Shown: one piece after another, positions 63,872 through 64,000 of the stretch
How positions within the stretch are numbered: the first letter of the stretch is position 1
Layout of the letters: each line of letters starts with the position of its first letter
Assembly: GCF_934924865.1 (NCBI RefSeq)
Contig: NZ_OW235315.1
Coordinates: 372,001 to 436,000, forward strand
Source: Tepidibacter aestuarii
Lineage (GTDB): Bacteria; Bacillota; Clostridia; Peptostreptococcales; Peptostreptococcaceae
Direction of reading: 5' to 3'
DNA length: 64,000 nucleotides
Notes under the pieces: generated by a model
The model's database searches: none
The model's input: the letters and a program-made list of their open reading frames with translations, nothing else
What the model was told of the DNA's origin: nothing
Translations under genes and position numbers: made by a program

Positions 63872-64000
63872 ATGAATAAAAAAATAATAGGAAAAATAAA
63901 TATGACTAAGCCTGTTCCCTTTATACATAAGTTTAGTGTTGAGGGAGGGCTTAATGCCCTCCAATTTAATATAGATACTGAACATGAACTAATGTTTTTA
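63872..64000 (+). CDS. Start of an unidentified protein gene (runs off the window)
   Basis: An ATG after AGGAGGGG opens a frame of 43 codons to the window end (MNKKIIGKINMTKPVPFIHK, then FSVEGGLNALQFNIDTEHEL). It is 23 bases after the binding-protein gene and so belongs to the sugar operon. I do not recognise the family from this part. A glycoside hydrolase or sugar phosphorylase would be expected from position. Confidence 0.7.
   Translation, partial: MNKKIIGKINMTKPVPFIHKFSVEGGLNALQFNIDTEHELMFL

Overview
The window is AT-rich, densely coded DNA from a low-GC Gram-positive anaerobe. AGA-dominated arginine codons, strong AGGAGG ribosome sites, an S-box SAM-I riboswitch, a CitA-type malate kinase, an RlmCD-type methyltransferase and separate MetH and MetH-activation proteins all suggest Clostridia, most likely a Clostridium or Peptostreptococcaceae relative. 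This assignment is by general resemblance, not by a marker gene. No phage, insertion sequence, CRISPR array, tRNA or intact rRNA gene was found.

Layout. 1-3480: end of a CUT1 sugar ABC operon (binding protein tail, two permeases, oligo-1,6-glucosidase). 3898-14206: a polyamine block with spermidine synthase, N-carbamoylputrescine amidase, putrescine carbamoyltransferase, agmatine deiminase, an agmatine/putrescine exchanger, carbamate kinase, a sigma-54 activator and a membrane sensor. A -24/-12 promoter preceded by two identical palindromes lies before the carbamoyltransferase. 14290-18690: adenosine deaminase, a membrane protein, an ABC exporter and a DNA alkyl-transferase. 18955-24133: malate two-component system, malic enzyme and 2HCT symporter. 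24242-25741: GH26-like secreted glycosidase. 25776-30398: SAM-riboswitch operon metF-metH-activation protein-luxS. 30806-35407: DMT exporter and several small or unknown genes. 35450-38604: an ABC importer of the TrpXYZ type behind a leader that looks like a classical phenylalanine attenuator. 38639-40827: two class II aldolases. 41225-45763: RNA-modification operon. 46019-50200: oxidoreductase, a decayed stretch with a Fic remnant, and SstT. 50323-59490: signalling genes, including a c-di-GMP phosphodiesterase gene broken by one stop codon, a soluble histidine kinase and a NarX/PilJ-like chemoreceptor. 59742-64000: DeoR regulator and a second CUT1 sugar ABC operon running off the end.

The most interesting item is the 35450-35838 leader. 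It holds a 24-codon ORF with three consecutive Phe codons, an exact 13-base direct repeat whose two copies compete for one complementary segment, a segment that can pair with the terminator arm, and two tandem terminators. This has the logic of ribosome-mediated attenuation, which is unusual in a lineage that normally uses T-boxes. Second is the apparent sigma-54 control of agmatine catabolism. Third, several families of 60-220 bp palindromic repeats are scattered between genes. All calls were made by eye from sequence, without database searches.
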